A stretch of 64,000 nt of DNA from DASZTV01 sp035548125 (GTDB taxonomy: Bacteria; Actinomycetota; Actinomycetes; JAFAQI01). The number at the start of each line of letters is the position of its first letter. Position 1 is the stretch's first letter. The notes beneath the pieces were generated by a model that was not told the DNA's origin, ran no database searches, and saw only the letters and a list, made by a program, of their open reading frames with translations. Of the stretch, positions 24,801-32,885 are shown piece by piece. The DNA lies in NCBI GenBank assembly GCA_035548125.1, contig DASZTV010000024.1, positions 5,172 through 69,171 of the forward strand, read 5' to 3'. The translations under genes were made by a program, and so were the position numbers.

Positions 24801-24817
24801 TACGACGAATCGTCGTA
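24801..24817. promoter_or_regulatory. Candidate operator upstream of radA
   Basis: TACGACGAATCGTCGTA is an inverted repeat with perfect 7-base arms and a 3-base centre, 22 bases before the radA ATG. Another small hairpin, GCGCTA-CCCCG-CTAGCGC, precedes it at about 24778-24794. It does not match the LexA SOS box or a Rex site. Symmetry and position are the only evidence. Confidence 0.4.
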
Positions 24818-24839
24818 GGTGAGCCCTACCGTCACGGCC

Positions 24840-26201
24840 ATGGCATCCAAGGCAGCTGCCCGCCCGGCCTACCGGTGCGACGAGTGCGGGCTCGAGGTCG
24901 GCAAGTGGGTGGGGCGCTGCCCGGAGTGCCAGGCGTGGGGCACCATCGCCGAAGCGGGCGCCCGACCGGGGCTGACAGTCGTCGCCGGCCCGGTATCGGC
25001 ACCGGCGAAGCCGATCGCGGAGGTCGAGGAGCAGGCTGCCCGCCACCGCGCGACCGGAGAACCCGAGTTCGACCGCGTCCTCGGGGGCGGGCTGGTCCCC
25101 GGCTCCGTGGTGTTGCTGGCCGGTGAGCCCGGCGTCGGCAAGTCGACGCTGCTGATCAGCACCGCCGCGAAGGTCGCACAGAGCGGTCGGCGTTGCCTCG
25201 TGGTCACCGGCGAGGAGTCGGCCGCCCAGGTTCGGCTGCGCGCCGGACGCATCGGGGCGCTCGCCGACGAGCTGTTCCTCGCCGCGGAGACCGAGCTGTC
25301 CGCGGTGCTCGGCCACGTCGACGCCGTCGCGCCCGACGTGCTGGTAGTCGACTCCGTGCAGACGATCGGCTCCGCGGAGATCGACGGCGCGACAGGCGGC
25401 GTCTCGCAGGTCCGTGAGGTTGCGAGCGCGATCATCCGGCTGGCGAAGGCGCGCGGGATGGCGACGATCCTGGTCGGCCACGTGACGAAGGACGGCGCCG
25501 TCGCAGGCCCGCGAACGCTCGAGCACCTCGTGGACGTCGTGCTGTCCTTCGAAGGCGACCGCCACTCGCGGCTTCGTCTGGTGCGCACCGTGAAGAACCG
25601 GTTCGGCCCCGCCGACGAGGTCGGCTGCTTCGATCTCACGGACGACGGCATCGTCGGGCTGCCCGACCCGTCCGGACTGTTCCTCGCCCACGGCAACAAG
25701 CCCGTGCCGGGCACCTGCGTAACGGTGACGATGGAGGGCCGCCGTGCCCTCGTCACCGAGGTTCAGGCGCTGGTGACAGGAAGCGAGCAGACCAACCCGC
25801 GCCGGGCGACCAGCGGTGTCGACGGGGCCCGTACCGCGATGCTGCTCGCCGTCCTGCAGCGTTCGCTCGGCATCACGCTGTCCAAGCACGAGGTCTACGC
25901 CGCGACGGTCGGCGGGGTCCGGCTGGCCGAACCGGCGTCGGATCTCGCCCTCGCACTCGCGATCACCAGTACCGCGCGCGACCTCTCCGTCGTACCCGGA
26001 CTCGTGGCGATCGGCGAGGTGGGTCTCGCCGGTGAGATCCGCCCGGTGTCGTCGATGCGCGGCCGGCTGGCCGAGGCGGCGCGGCTCGGGTTCAGCGTCG
26101 CTCTCGTACCTCCCGGTTGCAGCGTCGACTCCGTACCGATCCGCACCGTCGAGGTCGAGGACATTCGCGACGCCGCGCGACGCGCCATCCCGCCGCTTTG
26201 A
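24840..26201 (+). CDS. radA: DNA repair protein RadA/Sms
   Basis: RadA is a RecA-like branch-migration ATPase in recombinational repair. The ATG at 24840 gives a 453-residue protein with the usual short N-terminus before the C4 zinc finger (Cys13, 16, 27, 30: YRCDECGLEVGKWVGRCPEC). Walker A is GEPGVGKST at 95-103, the RadA-specific KNRFG motif is present, and the C-terminal Lon-like domain includes ATVGGVRLAEPASDLALALA. An alternative in-frame GTG lies 7 codons upstream without a Shine-Dalgarno sequence. disA follows after 60 bases, a conserved pairing. Confidence 0.95.
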   Translation: MASKAAARPAYRCDECGLEVGKWVGRCPECQAWGTIAEAGARPGLTVVAGPVSAPAKPIAEVEEQAARHRATGEPEFDRVLGGGLVPGSVVLLAGEPGVGKSTLLISTAAKVAQSGRRCLVVTGEESAAQVRLRAGRIGALADELFLAAETELSAVLGHVDAVAPDVLVVDSVQTIGSAEIDGATGGVSQVREVASAIIRLAKARGMATILVGHVTKDGAVAGPRTLEHLVDVVLSFEGDRHSRLRLVRTVKNRFGPADEVGCFDLTDDGIVGLPDPSGLFLAHGNKPVPGTCVTVTMEGRRALVTEVQALVTGSEQTNPRRATSGVDGARTAMLLAVLQRSLGITLSKHEVYAATVGGVRLAEPASDLALALAITSTARDLSVVPGLVAIGEVGLAGEIRPVSSMRGRLAEAARLGFSVALVPPGCSVDSVPIRTVEVEDIRDAARRAIPPL

Positions 26202-26261
26202 ATCAGTAGCGATCTCCAGCCTCACCAATAGACTCGGGCACCGAGTGAGGCGAGGAGTCCG

Positions 26262-27350
26262 GTGGCACCCGAGCGCGGGGAAAACGACCTGCTGCGGTCG
26301 ACCCTTGCCAAAGTGGCGCCCGGCACGCAGCTGCGTGACGGCCTCGAGCGGATCCTGCGCGGGCATACCGGCGCACTGATCGTTCTCGGCTACGACAAGA
26401 ACGTCGAGGCGCTGTGCACCGGTGGCTTCCCGCTCGACGTCGAGTTCGCGGCGACGCGGCTGCGGGAGCTCGCGAAGATGGACGGCGCGATCGTCCTGGA
26501 CAGCGACCTGACCAAGATCCTGCGCGCCGCCACGCACCTGGTACCGGATCCGTCGATTCCCACCGAGGAGTCGGGCACCCGGCACCGCACGGCGGAGCGG
26601 GTCGCGCGACAAACCGGCTTCCCGGTGGTCAGCGTCAGCCAGTCGATGCGCATCATCGCGTTGTACGTCGACGGGCGCCGCTACGTGCTCGACGACTCGG
26701 CGGCGATCCTGTCGCGGGCCAACCAGGCGCTCGCGACACTCGAGCGCTACAAGCTGCGCCTCGACGAGGTGAGCGGCACGCTGTCGGCGCTCGAGATCGA
26801 AGACCTGGTGACCGCCCGCGACACCGTCATCGTCACTCAGCGGCTCGAGATGGTGCTTCGGATCGCGTCCGAGATCGACGGCTACGTCGTCGAGCTCGGC
26901 ACCGACGGCCGGTTGCTGGCCTTGCAGCGCGACGAGCTGATGGCCGGCGTGCCGCAAGAGCGGGAGCTGGTGATCCGTGACTACATGCCCACCCCGCACG
27001 GCCGCCGACCCCGCACCGTCGAGCACGTGCTGACCGAGCTCGACGAGCTGTCTGGCACCGAGCTGCTCGACCTCGAGGTGATCGCGCGGGTCTGCGGGTT
27101 CGGCAGTGCCGCCGACGTGCTCGACACCCCGGTGTCACCGAGGGGCTACCGGCTGCTCGCTCGGGTACCCCGCCTGCCCTCAGCCGTCATCGACCGCCTG
27201 GTCGAGCACTTCGGCGGCCTGCAGAAGCTCCTCGCCGCGACGATCGACGACCTCCAGCACGTCGAGGGCGTCGGCGAAACCCGCGCTCGGTCTGTGCGCG
27301 AAGGGCTGTCCCGGCTTGCTGAGTCCTCGATCCTCGAGCGGTACGTCTAG
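26262..27350 (+). CDS. disA: Diadenylate cyclase DisA (DNA integrity scanning protein)
   Basis: DisA makes cyclic di-AMP from ATP and slows when bound to branched DNA. The 362-residue protein has the complete DAC domain with D74-G75-A76 (AKMDGAIVLD) and R107-H108-R109 (GTRHRTAERVAR), the helical spine and a C-terminal RuvA-like helix-hairpin-helix domain (LQHVEGVGETRARSVREG). The GTG start is preceded by GAGGAG. RadA modulates DisA in Bacillus, which fits the gene pair. I see no c-di-AMP riboswitch in the window. Confidence 0.96.
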   Translation: MAPERGENDLLRSTLAKVAPGTQLRDGLERILRGHTGALIVLGYDKNVEALCTGGFPLDVEFAATRLRELAKMDGAIVLDSDLTKILRAATHLVPDPSIPTEESGTRHRTAERVARQTGFPVVSVSQSMRIIALYVDGRRYVLDDSAAILSRANQALATLERYKLRLDEVSGTLSALEIEDLVTARDTVIVTQRLEMVLRIASEIDGYVVELGTDGRLLALQRDELMAGVPQERELVIRDYMPTPHGRRPRTVEHVLTELDELSGTELLDLEVIARVCGFGSAADVLDTPVSPRGYRLLARVPRLPSAVIDRLVEHFGGLQKLLAATIDDLQHVEGVGETRARSVREGLSRLAESSILERYV

Positions 27351-27371
27351 CAGGGGTAGCGGGCGGCCCGC

Positions 27372-28946
27372 TTAGAGCGTGACCCGAACCGTACGGCCGT
27401 AGCCGGGGAGTGCGTCGGCGCCGGCGATCTCGCTGGTGGGCAAGGAGGGGCCGAGGTTCAGCGTCAGCGTCCGCTTGCCGCAGCGGGGTGGCGTGGTGAT
27501 CGTGACCCTGCCGGTGCCGTGGACGGTGAGGCCGTGGCAGCTGACGTCGGTCAGCCGCAGCAGCTCCGCGACCGGGCGGCGCGCCCGCACGTGCCACCCC
27601 CAGACCGTGAAGCTCGCCGCGCCGCTGAGGTAGTCGAAAGTGGTCGGGTACGGCGGCGGGCTACCGGTTCCGTCCGGGTGCCGCAGCCGGGCGTACTGCG
27701 CCGCGACCTGCGCGCGGAGCCACGGGTTCCAGTAGGTGTCCGAGTGGATGCCGGGATGCAGCTCGTAGTGCTGCGAGACATCAGCGGCGGCAAACGCCTG
27801 GTTCAGCTCGAGGTTCGTCGGCAGCACCAGATCCTCGAACGCCTGCGCGGTCAGATAGCCGGGAAGTGAGAAATCGCTCGGCTGCCGCGGAATCGTGTCG
27901 TTGGAGAAGCCACGGATCATCAACGACTGGTGCCGGCCGCGCCGCGCCACCGCGTTGCCAGCGAGGTCCACCGGTTGGCGGGCGAGGTAGTACGCCTGGT
28001 CAGCCACCGGGTCGCCGAAGGCGTACAGCACGACCGCGACGTCCTGCGCCGCGCCCGGCAGCCCGCCTAGCGGGATCGTCCCGCCGAGGGGTGCCGGCAC
28101 GGTGAGCGGCGGCAGCTGGGTCGGCGGGAGCAGGCCGGCGGGCCCGCTCGGCGCCGGGGCCAGCCCCGGAGCAAGCAGGATGTTCATGATCCCGGAGTCG
28201 GCGCCGATGCTCGCCCACTCGTCCGGGTGCTGCAGACCGATCGCGTAGGAGCCGTAGCCACCGAGCGACTCGCCGTCGAGGGCCCTGGACGCACGGCCGC
28301 GCGCCACTCCGAGATGACGCTCGACGAACGGCACCAGCTCGTCGACCACGTAGGAGGCGAAGCGGGGTGCCCGCGTCGGGTAGCGCGGATCGGCGCCGGC
28401 CTCGGCGTACTTCGGATTCCAGTCCGCCCAGAACCCGTCGAGCAGCGGTCCCGGGCCGAAGCCCCCGGGCACGGTCCTGCCATCCGGTGCGACCAGCACC
28501 AGGTCGACCGGGGAAGCCGGCTTCCACCTCCGCTGGTCGGCGTACTTCCACGGGGCATCCGTCGCATACGGGGACACCTGCGGGCGATGCGCCAACGCGG
28601 CGACCCAGGCGCTCGGCGCGTCGGGGGTGCCGAGCATGGACGTCAAATCACCGCCGAACCCGTGCAGCAGGTAAAGCGTGGGGCACCGACGCTGGGCACA
28701 CGCCGGCGGCACGAAATAGGAGAAGGCCGTGGTGCCGCCGAGCTCAGCCGCGGGCTCGCGCCGACAGGCCACCTTCCCGACAACGACCGACGCCGCGTCG
28801 GGCGCCTGACAAGCAGCGAACGGTGACACCGCGACGGCTCCACTCGCTGCCCCCGCGAACGGTGACACCGCGACGGCTGCGCTCACTGCCGCGCTCGGCG
28901 TCAGGGCCAACACCAGGGACGCCACAACCAGCGCCGCCCCCCTCAC
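27372..28946 (-). CDS. Secreted alpha/beta hydrolase of the esterase D/antigen 85 type
   Basis: An exported serine hydrolase. The nucleophile elbow is ALDGESLGGYGS, the oxyanion region LYLLHGFGGD, and the catalytic His lies in HPGIHSDTYWNPWLRAQ, which parallels the HSWxYW region of antigen 85 mycolyltransferases. Acyltransferase as well as esterase activity is possible. The frame stays open to an ATG at 28976, but that adds only residues encoded by an inverted-repeat arm (MKVQKCKIAK), so GTG 28946 (signal peptide VRGAALVVASLVLALTPSAA, 524 residues) is preferred. Near the N-terminus AVAVSPFA occurs twice owing to a 24-base direct repeat. The C-terminal 100 residues form an extra beta domain. 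Confidence 0.82.
   Translation of the reverse strand: MRGAALVVASLVLALTPSAAVSAAVAVSPFAGAASGAVAVSPFAACQAPDAASVVVGKVACRREPAAELGGTTAFSYFVPPACAQRRCPTLYLLHGFGGDLTSMLGTPDAPSAWVAALAHRPQVSPYATDAPWKYADQRRWKPASPVDLVLVAPDGRTVPGGFGPGPLLDGFWADWNPKYAEAGADPRYPTRAPRFASYVVDELVPFVERHLGVARGRASRALDGESLGGYGSYAIGLQHPDEWASIGADSGIMNILLAPGLAPAPSGPAGLLPPTQLPPLTVPAPLGGTIPLGGLPGAAQDVAVVLYAFGDPVADQAYYLARQPVDLAGNAVARRGRHQSLMIRGFSNDTIPRQPSDFSLPGYLTAQAFEDLVLPTNLELNQAFAAADVSQHYELHPGIHSDTYWNPWLRAQVAAQYARLRHPDGTGSPPPYPTTFDYLSGAASFTVWGWHVRARRPVAELLRLTDVSCHGLTVHGTGRVTITTPPRCGKRTLTLNLGPSLPTSEIAGADALPGYGRTVRVTL
28816..28878. repeat. 24-base direct repeat inside the esterase gene
   Basis: Two identical 24-base copies lie at 28816-28839 and 28855-28878. 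They encode the repeated peptide AVAVSPFA just after the signal peptide. The repeat length is a multiple of three and the spacing (39 bases) keeps frame, so slippage would change length without frameshift. Confidence 0.85.
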
Positions 28947-28949
28947 CTT

Positions 28950-29011
28950 CGCGATCTTGCACTTTTGCACCTTCACGGCGCCGTCAAGACGTTGAAAAGT
29001 GCAAGATCGCG
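28950..29011. repeat. 17-base perfect inverted repeat between cheW and the esterase gene
   Basis: CGCGATCTTGCACTTTT at 28950-28966 is the exact reverse complement of 28995-29011. The 28-base spacer contains the palindrome ACGGCGCCGT. The right arm starts directly beside the cheW stop codon. It can act as a cheW terminator, or be a mobile palindromic element; its AT-richer sequence differs from the surroundings. Confidence 0.85.
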
Positions 29012-29464
29012 TTAGAGGGAGGCGAGGTCGTCGACGTTGGCGAGCGACTCGGCCCAGCCGCTCGCCGCCACGTCGAGCATCTTCTCGAGGTCGACGAGCA
29101 GTACCGGACCGTCCGTGGCGCTTCGTACGCCGATCACGTACGACGGCAGTACCTTCGCGGGCCGATCGGTCAGCTCGGGCAGCGCCTCGGCGGGCAGCAC
29201 GGCCAGCACCTGGTCGACCGCGACACCCACTGCGTCACCGTCGACCTCCAGCACCAGAACGTCGCCCTGATCCTCGGGTGCGTCGGGGCCGCGTACGTCG
29301 AGGACCGGAAGCGGCGCACCGCGCAGCTCGATCACTCCGGCCAGTGGCGCCTGGACGCCGGGAAGCCGCTCCAGGCCGGCGAGCCGCACGATCTCGCGGA
29401 CATCGTCCAACGACGTCGCGAAGGCCCGCTCCCCCAGGCGGAACATCACGTAGCCGGTGATCAT
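29012..29464 (-). CDS. cheW: CheW-like chemotaxis coupling protein
   Basis: A 150-residue single-domain CheW. MITGYVMFRLGERAFATSLD opens the fold; VREIVRLAGLERLPG, GVIELRGAPLPVLDVR and VDQVLAVLPAEAL are typical of the two-barrel SH3-like domain. CheW couples chemoreceptors to the CheA kinase. The ATG overlaps the cheR stop (ATGA). Neither CheA nor a receptor gene is in the window, so the partners must be encoded elsewhere. Confidence 0.9.
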   Translation of the reverse strand: MITGYVMFRLGERAFATSLDDVREIVRLAGLERLPGVQAPLAGVIELRGAPLPVLDVRGPDAPEDQGDVLVLEVDGDAVGVAVDQVLAVLPAEALPELTDRPAKVLPSYVIGVRSATDGPVLLVDLEKMLDVAASGWAESLANVDDLASL

Positions 29465-30942
29465 GAGGTCCCTTCCATGGAGGGCGTCGGTGCCACGGTC
29501 CCGGCGCGGTCTGCAAGCTGCAAGCACAGCGCCGCAAGCTCTGCCACGTCGCGGCCGCCCAGTTCGGGCGCGGTCAGGTCCTTCGGCCGCCGACCGAGCG
29601 TACTGGCGGCGGCCCGGTAGGACCGCGCCGCCGCGACACCCTCGCCGACGCGGTCGAGGGCTCCGCCGAGCATGAAATGAGCGAACCCGTGCTCGGGGTC
29701 GAGGTAGACGGTCTTGCGCAGCACGACTAGTGCATCGGCATCTCGGCCGAGGTTCGTGAGCGCAACTCCCCACAGATAGTGGGCGTCGGCGCGCAGCGGC
29801 GTGCTGCCGGCGACCTCCTCGGCGAGGTCCGCGGCCTCCGCGTACCTGCCTTCGGTGAGGGCGCTCCGCACCGACTCGAGCGGGTCCGGCGGCGCTTCCG
29901 CCGGCACGATCGCCCGCGGGACCGGCAGCGCGGGAGTGACCAGGCGCGGCAGCTTCGGGACCTCAACCGACTTCTTCCGGTCGGGATGGCGACGGTCGGC
30001 ATCCGCCTTGCGCCGCTCCGACGCGCCCGGGCGATGCGCGTCCTTGGTCCGCCGCTCGGGGACTACCCGACGCCGGTCGGCCACCTCCGCCTGCTCCTCG
30101 ACGTCATCGAGCCGCCGATAGACGAAGGCGTCGCCGAGTGAGACGAGGGTGAAGTCGTCGCTGATCTGCCACAGCGTCTCTGCGTGACCCAGGAAGAGGT
30201 AGCCCCCGTCCCGCAGCCGGTCGTGCAGCCGCTTCATCAGCGTTCGGGTGGTCTCGCGGTCGAAGTAGATCGTGACGTTGCGACACAGGATCAGATCGGC
30301 CTCGCCGGCCGAGAACGCCGGCTCGTCGGTCACCAGGTTGCGGTGCTCGAACTCCACGATCGAACGGACTTCGTCCCGGACGGTCCAGGAGGTTCCGTCG
30401 CGGTCCGGCACGAACCAGCGGTTGAGGTCCGCCTGCTCGGTCATGACGAACGACCGCTCGCCGTACCTGGCTTCGCGACCTGCGGCGAGGCCACGGGTCG
30501 AGATGTCCGTCGCGAGGACCTTGACGTCCCAGTCGGTCGTCGCCGGCAGCAGCTCGCGGACCATGATCGCGATCGTGTACGCCTCTTCACCGGTCGAGCA
30601 CCCGGCGCTCCAGATCCGCAACCGCTTGCGGTCTGCGGCTTGTCGGATGAGCTCCGGCATCACGAACTTCCGCAACGCGCGGATCTGCGGCGGGTTCCGG
30701 AAGAAGTGAGTTTCGGGGATCGTCACCTCGTCGATCAGCCACTGCAGCTCGTCGGTACCCGTCGGGGCGCCGACCTTCGCGAGGTAGGTGCCGACGTCGG
30801 GGGTTTTGGTCGCGCGCATTCGCTCGCCGATGGAAAAGCCGAGCGAGTCGCGACGCGACTCGTCGAAGGAAAGCCCGGCCGCGCTGTGGAGGAGCTGCGT
30901 GACCGTCGCGAACTCGGCGTCGCTCAATGCGACGCGCTTCAC
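29461..30942 (-). CDS. cheR: CheR methyltransferase with C-terminal TPR domain
   Basis: A 493-residue protein. The CheR domain (1 to about 275) methylates receptor glutamates with SAM: TIPETHFFRN at 74-83, the SAM motif WSAGCSTGEEAYTIA at 111-125, TDISTRGL, and CRNVTIYF. A charged linker (about 290-360, rich in Arg, Asp and Lys) leads to TPR repeats (LTEGRYAEAADLAEEVAGST, then HYLWGVALTNLGRDADALVV and so on). This layout is like WspC-type or Myxococcus-type CheR rather than the short enteric enzyme. The GTG start overlaps the cheB stop (GTGA). Confidence 0.92.
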   Translation of the reverse strand: MKRVALSDAEFATVTQLLHSAAGLSFDESRRDSLGFSIGERMRATKTPDVGTYLAKVGAPTGTDELQWLIDEVTIPETHFFRNPPQIRALRKFVMPELIRQAADRKRLRIWSAGCSTGEEAYTIAIMVRELLPATTDWDVKVLATDISTRGLAAGREARYGERSFVMTEQADLNRWFVPDRDGTSWTVRDEVRSIVEFEHRNLVTDEPAFSAGEADLILCRNVTIYFDRETTRTLMKRLHDRLRDGGYLFLGHAETLWQISDDFTLVSLGDAFVYRRLDDVEEQAEVADRRRVVPERRTKDAHRPGASERRKADADRRHPDRKKSVEVPKLPRLVTPALPVPRAIVPAEAPPDPLESVRSALTEGRYAEAADLAEEVAGSTPLRADAHYLWGVALTNLGRDADALVVLRKTVYLDPEHGFAHFMLGGALDRVGEGVAAARSYRAAASTLGRRPKDLTAPELGGRDVAELAALCLQLADRAGTVAPTPSMEGTS

Positions 30943-32126
30943 TCCGACCTGCCCTCGTCCGCCGGCGAGAGGAGCCGGTGCAGCGCCACCGAGATGTCGG
31001 GCAGCGGCAGCTGCATGTCGACGGCGTCTTCGGACTTGGCGGCGGCAGGCATGCCGTAGACCGCGCTGGTCGACTCGTCCTGGGCGATGGTGATCCCGCC
31101 CTGGTTGCGGATCCGCTTCAAGCCCGTCGCCCCGTCGCGACCCATCCCGGTCAGCAAAACCCCGGCAGCGAGCGAGCCGTACGCGTCGGCCGCCGACGTA
31201 AAGGTCACATCGATGCCCGGCACGTGGTACTGCGTCGGAGGCGGGGTCTGCGTCGTCACCCGCAGATGATCGTGGATCACGAGGTTCATCGCGCCCGGCG
31301 CAATCGTCACGACCCCTGGCGCCAGGCGCTTGCCATGCTCCCCGAGGACGACCGGGAGCGGACACACCTCGTCGAGCCAGTGCGTCAGTCCTTCCATGAA
31401 CCCGTCGGCCATGTGCTGGACGACGACGATGGCGGTCGTCGTACGCGTCGGCAGATCCGAGAGCAAGGTCGCGAGTGCTTGCGGGCCGCCCGTCGATGCG
31501 CCGATGACGAGTACCTCGAACTCTCGTTCGGCGAGCCGCTCGATGGGGTCTGACGAGTCCGACACAGCGCGCGGCGCCGCTTTGCGCGAGGACGTGGTGC
31601 GGGGCGCCGGCTTCTCCGTGGTGCCGTCGAGCCGAGCGGTGGTGATGGCGGAACGCGACTGGCCGAGCCGGCCTCGCGGGTGGGTGATGACCCGCACCCG
31701 GCCGGCCACCCGCAGCCGTTGGCGCAGCTCCTCGGCGTACTCCGACAGCCGTGCGCTGTCGTCCGGACCCGGCTTCGCCATCACGTCGATCGCGCCCGCC
31801 GCCAGCGCGGAAGCGGCGTTGTCGCGGTCGGCACCGTCGACGAACGCCGAATACACGACGATCGGGGTCGGACGGTTCGCCATGATCCGCTCGATCGCCT
31901 CGATGCCGTTCATGACCGGCAGGTGCAGGTCCATGATGACCGCGGTCGGCTTGAGCTGGTCGACCAGTGCGATGGCGTCGCGCCCGGTGCGCGCTTCGCC
32001 GACGACCTGGAGCATCGGGTCTGCCGACATGGCGGCGCGGATGAAGCGCCGCTGCGTGGCGGAGTCGTCGACGATGACGACGGTGACCGGGCTGGGGAGC
32101 TCCGCCTGTGCCGTCACGTGTGACAT
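30939..32126 (-). CDS. cheB: CheB receptor methylesterase/response regulator
   Basis: A 395-residue protein. The receiver domain has acidic residues DDSATQRR at 20-27 and phospho-acceptor Asp66 (VIMDLHLPVMNG), with Lys118 in AKPG. A linker of about 65 residues leads to the methylesterase domain with the triad Ser211 (GASTGGP), His238 (VQHMADGF) and Asp331 (TGMGRDG). It heads the cheB-cheR-cheW operon. The unusually long basic linker is a deviation from the enteric protein. Confidence 0.94.
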   Translation of the reverse strand: MSHVTAQAELPSPVTVVIVDDSATQRRFIRAAMSADPMLQVVGEARTGRDAIALVDQLKPTAVIMDLHLPVMNGIEAIERIMANRPTPIVVYSAFVDGADRDNAASALAAGAIDVMAKPGPDDSARLSEYAEELRQRLRVAGRVRVITHPRGRLGQSRSAITTARLDGTTEKPAPRTTSSRKAAPRAVSDSSDPIERLAEREFEVLVIGASTGGPQALATLLSDLPTRTTTAIVVVQHMADGFMEGLTHWLDEVCPLPVVLGEHGKRLAPGVVTIAPGAMNLVIHDHLRVTTQTPPPTQYHVPGIDVTFTSAADAYGSLAAGVLLTGMGRDGATGLKRIRNQGGITIAQDESTSAVYGMPAAAKSEDAVDMQLPLPDISVALHRLLSPADEGRSE

Positions 32127-32220
32127 GTCGTCGTGTCCGTTCGCCTGCTTGAGCGTGCGTGGCGCACGGTTCCCCCCAATGACCCGTCAGTGTCAGGCAG
32201 TTTGATCCGATTGAGCCCGA

Positions 32221-32814
32221 TTACTGCGTCTTCTTCGTGAAGTGGAAGGCGACCTCCTCCGCGTTGACGCCATCAATCGTGGCGCTGAGGTGATAGGTCC
32301 CGGGCTGGGCCGGCTCACCCCGCTTGCAACCCGGATCCAGCCGGTGGCCGTCCCAGGTGATCGAGACCTGCCGACTGGCTCCGGCTTTGAGCGCACGCGT
32401 CGCCGACGTGTCCGGCTGCGGACATCCCTTGGTGGTCCACCACTGGGCGGCGCCGGAGGTCACGGTCCACTCCTCGTTGGAGGGGGAGGTCGTCAGCCGG
32501 CAGGTCGCCTGGGAAACGTTGGAGAGGGTCGCCGTGAACACCGGCTGCTGGCCGACCTGATAGGTCGCCTCCGATGCCGAGAGCACCGCCGACAGCTGGT
32601 CCGGCGTGCACGCGCCGCCGCCCCCGGTGGTCTGGGTTGTCTGCTGCGGGTTCGGCCCGTCGGTGGAGGTGGCTCGCGGCGACTTCGACGATCCGCCGGT
32701 CGTCGCGATGACCAGCACGATGATCACGAGCAGCGGCAACCCGACCACGACGAGCCGGCGGACCCAGTACACCTGGGGTGGATGGGGTCCGACCGGAAAG
32801 AGCAGGCTGCTCAC
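32221..32814 (-). CDS. Membrane-anchored extracytoplasmic protein, unknown function
   Basis: With the GTG at 32814 it has 197 residues. A cytoplasmic stub (MSSLLFPVGPHPPQVYWVRR) and one membrane segment (LVVVGLPLLVIIVLVIATTG) are followed by a Thr/Gly-rich linker and an outer domain of immunoglobulin-like composition (VFTATLSNVSQATCRLTTSP, RQVSITWDGHRLDPGC, GTYHLSATIDG). Four cysteines (CTPDQ, TCRLT, GCPQP, PGCKRG) could form two disulfides. The domain resembles the DUF4232/BsuPI-like extracellular folds only in outline. It is divergent from mutY, 71 bases apart. Confidence 0.75.
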   Translation of the reverse strand: MSSLLFPVGPHPPQVYWVRRLVVVGLPLLVIIVLVIATTGGSSKSPRATSTDGPNPQQTTQTTGGGGACTPDQLSAVLSASEATYQVGQQPVFTATLSNVSQATCRLTTSPSNEEWTVTSGAAQWWTTKGCPQPDTSATRALKAGASRQVSITWDGHRLDPGCKRGEPAQPGTYHLSATIDGVNAEEVAFHFTKKTQ

Positions 32815-32885
32815 CCGGATGATCGTAGGGGTCGAGCAGCCCCGCCGTCCCGGCGCGGCGGAGGGTGGCACACTCGCCCGCAACG

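Noticed and set aside
24662..24850. 62-codon ORF on the minus strand between the Cys-rich gene and radA
   Set aside because: It overlaps the radA start, has no Shine-Dalgarno sequence, and shows no recognisable motif; the region looks like a non-coding leader with small hairpins.
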